DNA from: QHXW01 sp035297145
GTDB lineage: Bacteria; Acidobacteriota; Terriglobia; Bryobacterales; Bryobacteraceae
Assembly: GCA_035297145.1 (NCBI GenBank)
Contig: DATGZN010000054.1
Location: forward strand, 62,001-126,000
DNA length: 64,000 bases
Reading direction: 5' to 3'
Below, one piece after another: positions 17,797 to 25,815 of this stretch. Position numbers and translations under genes: made by a program. The notes beneath the pieces were generated by a model. The model was not told the origin of the DNA, did not search any database, and saw only the letters and a program-made list of their open reading frames with translations. Position 1 is the stretch's first letter, and every line of letters starts with the position of its first letter.

Positions 17797-19133
17797 TTTT
17801 GGAATGGGATGATGTGGCGCGCGTCATCGGGGCGGTAGCGGCCCGCGCGCCTGGACGGCTGATCTCCGGGTGGAGCATCGATTCACGAACGGTTGCACCG
17901 GGCGATCTGTTCTTTGCGCTGCGCGGGCCGCAGTTCGACGGGCACGATTACACGGACACCGCGCTGGCGAAAGGCGCGGTTGGTGCGGTGGTCGACCGGG
18001 ACTTGGGATTGCCAGCCCAGTTGCTGGTCGCGGACACACTGGCGGCGATGCAGAAGCTGGCGGCGTGGGCGCGGTGCCGATGGGGCGGCCGAGTGGTTGC
18101 GGTAACGGGCAGTGCTGGGAAGACGACCACGAAGGACGTGATCGCGCATCTGCTTGCGGTGGAAATGGCGGTCGGGAAAACCATCGGGAATCTGAACAAT
18201 CATTTCGGCCTGCCGCTCTCCATTCTGCGGTTGGCGGACGAGAGCCGGGCAGCGGTTCTCGAGATGGGAATGAACCACGCGGGCGAAATTCGCGGTTTGG
18301 CCCGGATCGCTCGGCCCGACGTTGCCGTCGTCACCAATGTGGGTTATGCGCATGTGGAGGCTTTTGGTTCGATTGAAGGAGTGGCGCGGGCAAAACGCGA
18401 GCTGATTGAAGAGCTGCCGCCCGAGGGAGTGGCCGTGCTTAATGCTGATGACCGGCTGGTAGCTCAGTTTGGCGAGGTGCATCGCGGCCGCGTCGTCACG
18501 TTCGGCCTCGCTGAAACCGCGGACGTGAGGGCCGAGAATATAGAGTTTGGCAGTGAGAGGGTGCGGTTCCGATGCCGCGGTGTCCAATTCGAAAGCCCGC
18601 TGGTGGGACGGCACGGGCTTTCGAACGTGCTGGCTGGCATCGCGGTGGAGGAGGTGTTCGGAATCGCGCCCGAGCGGTTGCGTGACGCCGTGCGCTCGTT
18701 GTCTCCCGGCAAGATGCGGGGGGAGCGGCTGGAACATAACGGTGTGATCATTTGGAATGATTCTTATAACTCCAACCCGGAGGCGGCGCGCGCGATGCTG
18801 GACGTGCTGCGCGAGACGCCGGCACGTAGGCGGATCGCTGTTCTGGGGGAGATGCTCGAACTTGGTCAATCGACTGAGCCTCTACACCGCGAGATCGGTA
18901 AGTACGCAGCGGTTGAGGGGGTTGATGTACTCGTTGGTGTACGCGGCGCCGCCCGCTTCATGGTCGAGGAGGCCGTGAAAGCGGGATTGTCGGACGGCGC
19001 CGCGTACTTTTTTGAGGATCCCGTCGCGGCCGGCGACTTCCTCCACAGCCTGCTGGAACCAGGTGATGCCGTGCTGTTCAAGGGCTCCCGCGGGGTCAAG
19101 GTGGAGCGGGCGCTGGAACGGGTGATGGCATAG
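17793..19133 (+). CDS. murF: UDP-MurNAc-tripeptide:D-Ala-D-Ala ligase MurF
   Basis: 446 residues. The N-terminal domain has SIDSRTVAPGDLFFALRG. The ATP loop is VTGSAGKTTTKDVIAHLL, followed by GNLNNHFGLPLSIL and VLEMGMNHAGEI, all MurF-specific. IWNDSYNSNPEAARAML and LGEMLELG belong to the C-terminal ligase domain. It joins D-Ala-D-Ala to the UDP-MurNAc tripeptide. It is coupled to murE by a 4-nt overlap. The ligase that makes D-Ala-D-Ala (ddl) is not in this window. Confidence 0.97.
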   Translation: MILEWDDVARVIGAVAARAPGRLISGWSIDSRTVAPGDLFFALRGPQFDGHDYTDTALAKGAVGAVVDRDLGLPAQLLVADTLAAMQKLAAWARCRWGGRVVAVTGSAGKTTTKDVIAHLLAVEMAVGKTIGNLNNHFGLPLSILRLADESRAAVLEMGMNHAGEIRGLARIARPDVAVVTNVGYAHVEAFGSIEGVARAKRELIEELPPEGVAVLNADDRLVAQFGEVHRGRVVTFGLAETADVRAENIEFGSERVRFRCRGVQFESPLVGRHGLSNVLAGIAVEEVFGIAPERLRDAVRSLSPGKMRGERLEHNGVIIWNDSYNSNPEAARAMLDVLRETPARRRIAVLGEMLELGQSTEPLHREIGKYAAVEGVDVLVGVRGAARFMVEEAVKAGLSDGAAYFFEDPVAAGDFLHSLLEPGDAVLFKGSRGVKVERALERVMA

Positions 19134-19157
19134 GTGTCAAGGGTCAGGCAGTAATTC

Positions 19158-20291
19158 ATGCTTTATTACCTTCTCTACGAAAAGCTCTTTCCATACGTCA
19201 GCCCGTTTCGTGTCTTTCGCTACACGACGTTCCGCACCGCTTTTGCCAGCCTCACCGCGCTGTTTCTGTGCATTGCGCTGGGACCGTGGCTGATCACCAG
19301 ACTGCGCGAATTTCAAATCGGACAATATATTCGCGAGGAAGGGCCGAAGTCGCACCAGAAGAAGGCGGGAACCCCAACGATGGGCGGAGTGCTCATCGTA
19401 ATCTCCATCGTGATTCCGACACTGCTGTGGGCCGACTTACGGCAATTCTATGTGTGGATCGCACTATTCTGCCTGGTGGCTTACGCGGCGATCGGGTTTG
19501 CCGACGACTACGCCAAGGTCATGCAGAAGCGTAACCTGGGGTTGACCGGACGGCGCAAGCTCTTTCTCCAGGTGCTGGTGGCGTTCGTGCTGGCGAGCAT
19601 CCTGCTGGTGCTCAAAGTACGCGGGTTGTATACCACCAGCATGAACGTACCGTTTCTCAAGCAGTGGAAGCCCGACCTGTTGATTGACGCCTTCCTGCTG
19701 CATCCGATGCTATACCCGTTGGCGTTTGTGCCCTTTTTCCTGTTTGTGGCTTTTGTAGTGGTGGGCGCGTCAAACGCCGTGAATCTTACGGATGGCCTGG
19801 ATGGACTGGCCATTGGACTGATGGTGATTGCTTCCGGCGCATTGACCGTGCTGTGTTACGCCGGAGGGCACGCGGAACTGGCGGCCTATTTGCAACTTGA
19901 GCGCAACGCCCACACATCCGAGCTGACAGTTTTCTGCGGATCGATGACCGGCGCCAGCCTCGGCTTCCTCTGGTATAACGCGCATCCGGCTGAGATTTTC
20001 ATGGGAGATGTGGGATCGCTTGGCTTGGGCGGCGCCATGGCGGTGATCGCGGTGCTCATCAAGCAGGAAATCCTTCTCGTGTTTGTAGGCGGCGTTTTTG
20101 TCATCGAAGCCGTTTCGGTCATCCTGCAGGTGGGGAGCTTCAAGCTGCGCGGCAAACGGATTTTCAAAATGGCACCGCTGCATCACCACTTCGAAGCTTT
20201 AGGCTGGCAGGAATCGAAGATCATCGCGAGGTTCTGGATCGCAGGGCTGGTGCTGGCGTTGTTTGCGTTGACGACGCTGAAATTAAGGTGA
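19158..20291 (+). CDS. mraY: Phospho-MurNAc-pentapeptide transferase MraY
   Basis: 377 residues with about ten membrane helices. The catalytic aspartates are in FADDYAKVM and in NAVNLTDGLDGLAIG; HQKKAGTPTMGG is the conserved N-terminal loop, and FKMAPLHHHFEALGW carries the family's histidine cluster. It transfers phospho-MurNAc-pentapeptide to undecaprenyl phosphate to make lipid I. In most dcw clusters murD follows within a few bases; here about 420 bp carrying a four-helix-bundle gene and repeats separate them. Confidence 0.97.
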   Translation: MLYYLLYEKLFPYVSPFRVFRYTTFRTAFASLTALFLCIALGPWLITRLREFQIGQYIREEGPKSHQKKAGTPTMGGVLIVISIVIPTLLWADLRQFYVWIALFCLVAYAAIGFADDYAKVMQKRNLGLTGRRKLFLQVLVAFVLASILLVLKVRGLYTTSMNVPFLKQWKPDLLIDAFLLHPMLYPLAFVPFFLFVAFVVVGASNAVNLTDGLDGLAIGLMVIASGALTVLCYAGGHAELAAYLQLERNAHTSELTVFCGSMTGASLGFLWYNAHPAEIFMGDVGSLGLGGAMAVIAVLIKQEILLVFVGGVFVIEAVSVILQVGSFKLRGKRIFKMAPLHHHFEALGWQESKIIARFWIAGLVLALFALTTLKLR

Positions 20292-20297
20292 AGAAAC

Positions 20298-20327
20298 GGG
20301 ATTTGGGATTTAGGATTTGGGATTTGG
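20298..20327 (+). repeat. Left arm of inverted GGGATTT-type repeat
   Basis: Four tandem heptamers of the GGGATTT type (the third unit is AGGATTT) end 10 nt before the ATG of the four-helix-bundle gene. The same heptamer occurs in reverse orientation (CCCAAAT) just downstream of that gene at 20713-20810, so a transcript of the region could pair its two ends across about 390 nt. The repeat lies outside any coding region on this side. Confidence 0.85.
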
Positions 20328-20337
20328 TCTGGAGCGG

Positions 20338-20706
20338 ATGACACGGATCAGCAGTTTTCGTGATTTGAGGGTCTGGCAACAAGGCGTTGACCTTGTCGAG
20401 CAGGTGTATCGGATTTCGCAGAGTTTCCCGAAGCACGAGATATATGGATTGTCGAGCCAAATGAGACGGGCGGCAGTTTCAGTTCCGGCAAATATCGCGG
20501 AAGGGCATATCAGGAAACACACAAAGGCATTTCTAAATCACCTCTCGATAGCACTGGGCTCACTGGCGGAGCTCCAAACCGAGTTGGAAATCGCCGTGCG
20601 TTTAGGATACGTATCGGGCGAGCATGCGAGTGCTCTCGACCAACAAGGATCTGCTTTGGCTCGACAACTCCACTCGTTGAGAAACGCTCTACCCAAGGCT
20701 GGATAA
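20338..20706 (+). CDS. Four-helix-bundle protein (23S rRNA intervening-sequence/S23 family) inserted in the dcw cluster
   Basis: 122 residues from the ATG at 20338 (GGAG 3 nt upstream). The S23/IVP family pattern is complete: FRDLRVWQQGVDLVEQVYR, IYGLSSQMRRAAVSVPANIA, EGHIRKHTKAFLNHLSIALG and SLAELQTELEIA. These small proteins are encoded within intervening sequences of 23S rRNA in Leptospira, Coxiella and others, and also occur as scattered chromosomal genes of unknown role; related folds include the Avd protein of diversity-generating retroelements. No reverse transcriptase is nearby. It lies between mraY and murD, flanked by inverted heptamer repeats, and ends 3 nt before the murD ATG. It looks like an insertion into an otherwise conserved operon. 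Confidence 0.9.
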   Translation: MTRISSFRDLRVWQQGVDLVEQVYRISQSFPKHEIYGLSSQMRRAAVSVPANIAEGHIRKHTKAFLNHLSIALGSLAELQTELEIAVRLGYVSGEHASALDQQGSALARQLHSLRNALPKAG

Positions 20707-20709
20707 TCG

Positions 20710-22140
20710 ATGCCAAATCCCAAATCCCAAATCCCAAGTACCGGTTTAGGTCCCAAATCCCAAATCCCAAGTCCCGCTTTAGGTTCCAAATCCCAAATCC
20801 CAAATCCCGCTTTTCCCGGTGTTCGGGCGCTGGTTGTCGGGATGGCGAAGTCGGGGGTGGCTTCCGTCGAACTGCTGGTGAAGCACGGGGCTTTGGTGCG
20901 TGCGACGGACCTGAGCCCAGTTCCGCTTGAGGTATCGCGGGAGCTCGAGCAGGTTCACACACCCTTTGCTTTGCAGTCACCCGAAGTGTTCGAATCCGCC
21001 GACCTCATCGTTCTCTCTCCCGGCGTGCCGGCGGATCTGGAACCGCTCGAGGCCGCGCGCAACCGTGGCGCGACGGTTATGGGTGAAGTCGAACTGGCAA
21101 GCTATTTTCTTAAGGGGCCAATCATCGGCATCACTGGGTCCAATGGAAAAACCACGACCACGGCGCTCGTGGGTCACATATTGCGCGAGTCCGGCATCGC
21201 GGTGCAAGTTGGAGGCAATATTGGCACCGCGGTGACGGCAATGATTGATTCGTCAGGGCCGGACCAATGGAATGTACTGGAACTTTCGAGTTTTCAGCTG
21301 GAAACTATCTGCCAGTTCCGCGCGCAGATTGCGGTAGCGCTGAACGTGACTCCCGATCATCTGGATCGCCATCACACGTTTGAAAACTATGCCGCGGCGA
21401 AGGGCCGACTGTTTGAGACGCAGCAGGAGGGGGATACAGCAGTTCTGAATGCCGACGATCCGGTTTGTGTTAGTTATGCGTCGCTCACCAAGGGCGGGCC
21501 ATTTTGGTTCAGCAGCACGCATGCGGTCAGCCCGGGGATATCGTTGCAAGATGGTGAACTTTGGTTTGACGGCGTAAGGATGATGCCTGCAGCTGAGATC
21601 CCAATTCGCGGGCTTCACAATGTCGAGAACACGATGGCAGCGGCGGCGGCGGGCCGTCTCGCTGGAGCCAGCCTCGCGCAGATTGCCGCGGCGGTGCGGA
21701 CTTTCCGGGCCGTGGAGCATCGGCTGGAGTTCGTGCGCAATGTGAGCGGCGTTGATTTCTACAACGATTCCAAAGCCACCAACGTGGACGCGACGCGCAA
21801 AGCCTTGGATGCGTTCGCCGGCGGCCTCTGGGTGATTCTGGGAGGCAAGGACAAAGGCAGCGACTACACGGCGCTGCGCCAGCCGCTTACTCAGAAAGCG
21901 CGCGGGGTGATGTTGATTGGAGCGGCGGCGGAAAAAATCCGTGGGCAAATCGATGGCGCCGCGCCTCTCTACGAGTCCAAAACGCTCGATGTCGCGTTGC
22001 GAGATGCGTACGCAGCCGCTCAGCCGGGCGATACAGTTCTGCTGGCGCCGGCTTGCGCGAGTTTCGATCAATTTGACAATTACGAGCATCGGGGCAGGGT
22101 CTTCAAGACCCTGGTGGCCCAATTGGAGCCGAAAAATTAA
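20710..22140 (+). CDS. murD: UDP-MurNAc-L-Ala:D-Glu ligase MurD with repeat-encoded N-terminal extension
   Basis: 476 residues. The body is a normal MurD: GVRALVVGMAKSGVASV for the N-terminal Rossmann fold, the ATP loop ITGSNGKTTTTALVGHIL, LELSSFQLE, NVTPDHLDRHHTF and LGGKDKGSDY. It adds D-glutamate to UDP-MurNAc-L-Ala. The first 37 residues are unlike any MurD: they consist of about three 11-residue repeats of the form PKSQIPsxxLG, directly translated from the CCCAAAT tandem repeat. No other ATG or GTG lies in frame between this repeat and the Rossmann glycine loop, so the native start seems to have been lost and replaced. The ATG follows the four-helix-bundle stop by 3 nt. Confidence 0.93.
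   Translation: MPNPKSQIPSTGLGPKSQIPSPALGSKSQIPNPAFPGVRALVVGMAKSGVASVELLVKHGALVRATDLSPVPLEVSRELEQVHTPFALQSPEVFESADLIVLSPGVPADLEPLEAARNRGATVMGEVELASYFLKGPIIGITGSNGKTTTTALVGHILRESGIAVQVGGNIGTAVTAMIDSSGPDQWNVLELSSFQLETICQFRAQIAVALNVTPDHLDRHHTFENYAAAKGRLFETQQEGDTAVLNADDPVCVSYASLTKGGPFWFSSTHAVSPGISLQDGELWFDGVRMMPAAEIPIRGLHNVENTMAAAAAGRLAGASLAQIAAAVRTFRAVEHRLEFVRNVSGVDFYNDSKATNVDATRKALDAFAGGLWVILGGKDKGSDYTALRQPLTQKARGVMLIGAAAEKIRGQIDGAAPLYESKTLDVALRDAYAAAQPGDTVLLAPACASFDQFDNYEHRGRVFKTLVAQLEPKN
20713..20810 (+). repeat. Right arm: CCCAAAT tandem repeats, three blocks, inside the 5' end of murD
   Basis: Three blocks of two or three CCCAAAT heptamers are separated by GTACCGGTTTAGGT-like and GTCCCGCTTTAGGTT-like spacers, giving a period of about 33 nt. 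They are the inverse of the repeat at 20298-20327. Because the period is a multiple of three, the repeat is open as an 11-residue peptide repeat and is read as the N-terminus of MurD. Confidence 0.9.
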
Positions 22141-23282
22141 TGGCGCTCAAACTCAAGACGGACTGGATTCTGTTCACCACCATTCTGGCGATGTTGTTTT
22201 TCGGAGCGGTGATGCTCTATAGCGCGTCCTCGGTAATGGCGCAGCTCAAATACGGCTCGTCGTGGCACTTCTTCTATCGCCAGCTTGCGTGGATGGCGGT
22301 GGCGGTCAGCGCCATGATGGTTCTGAAGCGCACGAACTACCGCAAGCTGCAGAATCCCGCGGTAGCGTTCCCGGCGGTGGGGATCGCACTGATGCTGCTG
22401 TTCGTGGTGTATTTCGCCGACCCGAACCATCACCGATGGATCCGCATGGGCTCGCTTGTGGGCATTCAGCCTTCGGAGCTGGCTAAACCCGCGCTGGTGA
22501 TTTTTCTGGCGTTTTTTGTAACGCTGCGGGCACGCGCGATCAATACCCGGTACACGCTGCTGCCTGCGGCGATGGCTGTGGGATTGATCACCGCGGGCGT
22601 CGGCGTTGCCGATCTCGGTACCCCGATCGTGATGATCGCGACCGTGGTCGTGGTGTTGTTCGTAGCCGGCCTCGAGTGGCGGTATTGCATGATCGCCATA
22701 TCGGTCGCGGCGCTGGGCGTGGTGTTTCTCGTGGCCTCCAAACCCTATCGGCTGGCGCGCATTGTGCACTACTTCGATCCCAACTACAAGATCGTCGATA
22801 CCATCGATCCCAAAGGGCGGGTGAAGGCCTACCTCAACACGTCACTGACTTCCCACGACACCAACTACCAGGCCGAGCAGTCGAAGATCGCGGTGGGCGC
22901 TGGGGGACCGATTGGGCTGGGCTTGATGCAAGGGAAGCAGAAGTTACTCTATCTCCCCGAGGCGCACACGGACTTCATTTATGCCGTGGTGAGCGAAGAG
23001 TTGGGCCTGGTCGGGTCGCTCGGAGTGCTGATCGGATTCCTCGTGATCCTCTGGCGGGGTTTGCGCACCACCGTGCTCATCCCGGATGATTTCGGGCGAT
23101 ATCTGGCGTTGGGCATCACCACCATGCTGGTGGTGCAGGCATTCATGAACATCAGCGTGGTGCTCGGAATGATGCCGAACAAGGGGATTCCGCTGCCCAT
23201 GATCAGTTCGGGCGGGAGTTCTCTGGTGAGCACCCTGGCCTCGCTCGGCATCCTGCTGAATGTGTCGGAGCATGCCGCGTAA
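22140..23282 (+). CDS. ftsW: Septal peptidoglycan glycosyltransferase FtsW (SEDS family)
   Basis: 380 residues, about ten membrane segments. SEDS signatures: MLYSASSVMA, RWIRMGSLVGIQPSELAKPA with the conserved QPSE, SKIAVGAGGPIGLGLMQGKQK, LPEAHTDFIYAVVSEELG with the essential Asp, and the end motif MPNKGIPLPMISSGGSS. It polymerises septal glycan from lipid II together with FtsI. Its ATG overlaps the last base of the murD stop (TAATG). Position in the dcw cluster supports FtsW over RodA. Confidence 0.96.
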   Translation: MALKLKTDWILFTTILAMLFFGAVMLYSASSVMAQLKYGSSWHFFYRQLAWMAVAVSAMMVLKRTNYRKLQNPAVAFPAVGIALMLLFVVYFADPNHHRWIRMGSLVGIQPSELAKPALVIFLAFFVTLRARAINTRYTLLPAAMAVGLITAGVGVADLGTPIVMIATVVVVLFVAGLEWRYCMIAISVAALGVVFLVASKPYRLARIVHYFDPNYKIVDTIDPKGRVKAYLNTSLTSHDTNYQAEQSKIAVGAGGPIGLGLMQGKQKLLYLPEAHTDFIYAVVSEELGLVGSLGVLIGFLVILWRGLRTTVLIPDDFGRYLALGITTMLVVQAFMNISVVLGMMPNKGIPLPMISSGGSSLVSTLASLGILLNVSEHAA

Positions 23283-24345
23283 GGTTTTCGTGATGGCTGG
23301 CGGAGGAACAGGCGGTCACGTGATTCCATCGCTGGCGGTGGCGCGGGAGTTGCAGCGGCGCGGGCACGAAGTGTTTTTCGTGGGGACGGAGAGAGGCGTC
23401 GAGGCGCGACTGGTGCCTGCCGCCGGATTTGAATTGCAGTTGGTCCGCGTCGGCGCCCTGAAGCGCGTGGGCGTAGTGCGGAGGCTGGAAACGCTGGGGC
23501 AGTTACCTTTGGGCACGCTGCGCATGTACGGATTGTTACGGAGGCGGAGAACGTCGGCGGTTTTTAGCATGGGCGGGTACGCGGCGGGGCCGGTGGTGAT
23601 GGCGGCGCTCATCGCCCGCAAGCCGGTCGTCGTGATGGAGCCGAATGCCGTGCCTGGATTTACCAATCGACGGATTGGGGGTCTTGTGACGCGCGCCCTG
23701 GTGAGCTTTCCGGAGACGTCACGCTACTTTCGCCGGGGCAGGACGGAGGTGACCGGGCTTCCCGTGCGCGAGGAATTCTTCGCGCTGACGCCAAAGCCGA
23801 GCGAGGGTGTCTTTTCCGTGCTCGTGACCGGAGGCAGCCAGGGATCGCGAACGCTGAATCGCGCTGCGCGAAACAGTTGGCCGCTGTTTCGCCAAGCCGA
23901 ATTTCCAATCCGGTTTGTTTTGCAGACCGGCCAAGCGGAGCACGAAGCGCTCAGTGCCGCGTTTGGCGAATCAAAACTCTGTGGCGAGGTGCGGCCCTTT
24001 ATCGAGGATATGCCGTCGGCGTTTGCTCAAGCCGACCTCATCATTTGCCGTTCCGGTGCGGGCGCCGTGGCGGAATTGGCGGCAGGGGGCAGGCCGTCAG
24101 TGCTCGTGCCGTTTCCATTCGCCGCGGATGATCATCAATTGCGCAACGCGCAGGCTTTTGAGAGCGCCGGGGCGGCCAAGCTGGTGCTCGATAGCGACCT
24201 GACGGGCGCGAAACTCTTCGAGCTGGTGGCCGCGCTGGCGCGTCACCCGGAGTCGCTGGAGCGCATGGGAGCCGCGGCCCGGCGGCTGGCGCATCCCGGA
24301 GCGGCGGCGCGGGCGGCCGAAATCCTGGAGGAAGTGGCGCTGTGA
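23272..24345 (+). CDS. murG: UDP-GlcNAc:lipid I N-acetylglucosaminyltransferase MurG
   Basis: 357 residues from the ATG at 23272, which overlaps the ftsW end by 11 nt and has GGAG just before it. The donor/acceptor loops are MAGGGTGGHVIPSLAVA and VTGGSQGSRTLN; SMGGYAAGPVVMAA and ICRSGAGAVAELAAGGRPS are the remaining GT28 signatures, the latter binding UDP-GlcNAc. It completes lipid II on the inner face of the membrane. It is tightly packed with ftsW, whereas murC follows after a 69-nt gap that has its own promoter-like sequence. Confidence 0.97.
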   Translation: MPRKVFVMAGGGTGGHVIPSLAVARELQRRGHEVFFVGTERGVEARLVPAAGFELQLVRVGALKRVGVVRRLETLGQLPLGTLRMYGLLRRRRTSAVFSMGGYAAGPVVMAALIARKPVVVMEPNAVPGFTNRRIGGLVTRALVSFPETSRYFRRGRTEVTGLPVREEFFALTPKPSEGVFSVLVTGGSQGSRTLNRAARNSWPLFRQAEFPIRFVLQTGQAEHEALSAAFGESKLCGEVRPFIEDMPSAFAQADLIICRSGAGAVAELAAGGRPSVLVPFPFAADDHQLRNAQAFESAGAAKLVLDSDLTGAKLFELVAALARHPESLERMGAAARRLAHPGAAARAAEILEEVAL

Positions 24346-24374
24346 GGATTTGCGCAGCTACATTACGAAATCAT

Positions 24375-24403
24375 TTGACACGCGTTTCAGAAGCCGAAAC
24401 AAT
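24375..24403 (+). promoter_or_regulatory. Internal dcw promoter ahead of murC
   Basis: A perfect TTGACA at 24375-24380 is followed after 17 bp by AACAAT at 24398-24403. Transcription would start near 24410, about 5 nt before the murC ATG at 24415. The 69-bp murG-murC gap is the first real gap after ftsW and murG, and it is AT-rich relative to its surroundings. Confidence 0.6.
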
Positions 24404-24414
24404 ACATTAATAAA

Positions 24415-25815
24415 ATGTTTTTCGGAGTCCAGCACCTGCACTTCGCGGGGATCGGGGGAATTGGGATGAGCGGCATCGCCGAGGTGCTGCTCAACCTGGG
24501 CTACACCATTTCGGGCTCCGATCTGAAGCTGACGCCGGTCACGGACCGCCTGGCCAAGCTGGGCGCCACCATCTACGAAGGGCACGACGCCGCGCATGTC
24601 GCCGGAGCCAAGGCGCTGGTGGTCAGTTCGGCGGTGGACGAGCAGAACCCGGAAGTCCAGGAAGCGCGGCGGCTGCAAATCCCCGTGATCCCGCGCGGCG
24701 AGCTGCTGGCTGAGCTAATGCGCTTGAAGTACGGGATCGCGGTGGCGGGGAGCCATGGCAAGACCACGACAACCTCAATGACAGCGACGGTGCTGAACCA
24801 CGCAGGGCTCGATCCCACCGTGGTGGTCGGCGGCCGCGTCGGAACCATGGGAGGCTCGAATGCGCGCGTGGGCAAGAGCGATTTTCTGGTGGTCGAGTCC
24901 GACGAGAGCGACCGCTCATTTCTAAAGCTCGCGCCCATTCTGGCCGTGGTCACCAATATCGACCGCGAGCACCTGGATTGCTATTCGTCGCTCGACGACA
25001 TCCGCTCGGCATTTATCGAGTTCGTGAACAAAGTTCCGTTCTACGGTGCGGCCATCCTCTGCCTGGCCGATGAAAATGTGCAGAGTATCTTGCCTGCCGT
25101 GCGCCGTCGCATCATCACCTACGGCCGCAGCGCCCAGGCGGATATCGAGGCGCTCGACGTTCGCACGGGCCCCTGCGCCAGCGACTTTCGTGTCCGCCAT
25201 CATGCCGCGGATTTGGGCGAGTTCCACGTGGCCATTCCCGGCGAGCACAACGTGTTGAATGCGCTGGCGACGATTGCCGTGGCCCTGGAGCTGAAAGTCG
25301 CGCCAGACGTGATCCGCGCCGGTCTTGCGACTTTCACCGGCGTCGATCGGCGTCTTCAGACGCGTGGCCAGGAGCGCGGAGTCACCGTCATCGATGACTA
25401 CGGCCACCATCCCACGGAGATTCGCGCCACGTTGGCCGCAGCACGGCTCGGTGGATACCGCCGCCTCCACGTCATTTTTCAGCCACATCGCTACACGCGC
25501 ACTTTTCACCTCATGGACGAATTCGGCCGCTCGTTTATGCAGGCAGACCGACTTTGTGTGCTCGATATCTACGCCGCGTCAGAGAAGCCCATCGAAGGCG
25601 TGACGGCGGAGGCGCTGGTGGAACGCATTCGCCAGTTCGGCCACCGATCCGTGGAGTATGCGGGCACTATCCCGCGGGCCGTCGCGGCCACGCTCGAAGC
25701 CGTCGAACCGGGAGACGCCGTGCTTACGCTGGGGGCGGGTAATGTTTGGCAGGCGGGAGATCAAATTCTCGCGGCGTTACGCCGTGCTTCGGAAGGAAAA
25801 AATGGCGCGCACTGA
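24415..25815 (+). CDS. murC: UDP-MurNAc:L-alanine ligase MurC
   Basis: 466 residues. FFGVQHLHFAGIGGIGMSGIAEVL is the N-terminal nucleotide fold, the ATP loop is AGSHGKTTTTSMTATVL, and DESDRSFLKL, NIDREHLDCY, PGEHNVLNA, DDYGHHPTEI and FQPHRYTRT are the usual MurC blocks. It makes the first ligation of the stem peptide. No ribosome-binding site precedes the ATG; combined with the promoter at 24375-24403 this suggests a leaderless or nearly leaderless transcript. In many genomes murB and ddl follow; here ftsQ follows directly with a 14-nt overlap. Confidence 0.97.
   Translation: MFFGVQHLHFAGIGGIGMSGIAEVLLNLGYTISGSDLKLTPVTDRLAKLGATIYEGHDAAHVAGAKALVVSSAVDEQNPEVQEARRLQIPVIPRGELLAELMRLKYGIAVAGSHGKTTTTSMTATVLNHAGLDPTVVVGGRVGTMGGSNARVGKSDFLVVESDESDRSFLKLAPILAVVTNIDREHLDCYSSLDDIRSAFIEFVNKVPFYGAAILCLADENVQSILPAVRRRIITYGRSAQADIEALDVRTGPCASDFRVRHHAADLGEFHVAIPGEHNVLNALATIAVALELKVAPDVIRAGLATFTGVDRRLQTRGQERGVTVIDDYGHHPTEIRATLAAARLGGYRRLHVIFQPHRYTRTFHLMDEFGRSFMQADRLCVLDIYAASEKPIEGVTAEALVERIRQFGHRSVEYAGTIPRAVAATLEAVEPGDAVLTLGAGNVWQAGDQILAALRRASEGKNGAH

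Noticed and set aside
20338..20706. Avd accessory protein of a diversity-generating retroelement
   Set aside because: No reverse transcriptase, template repeat or variable target gene is nearby; the sequence fits the broader S23/IVP family.
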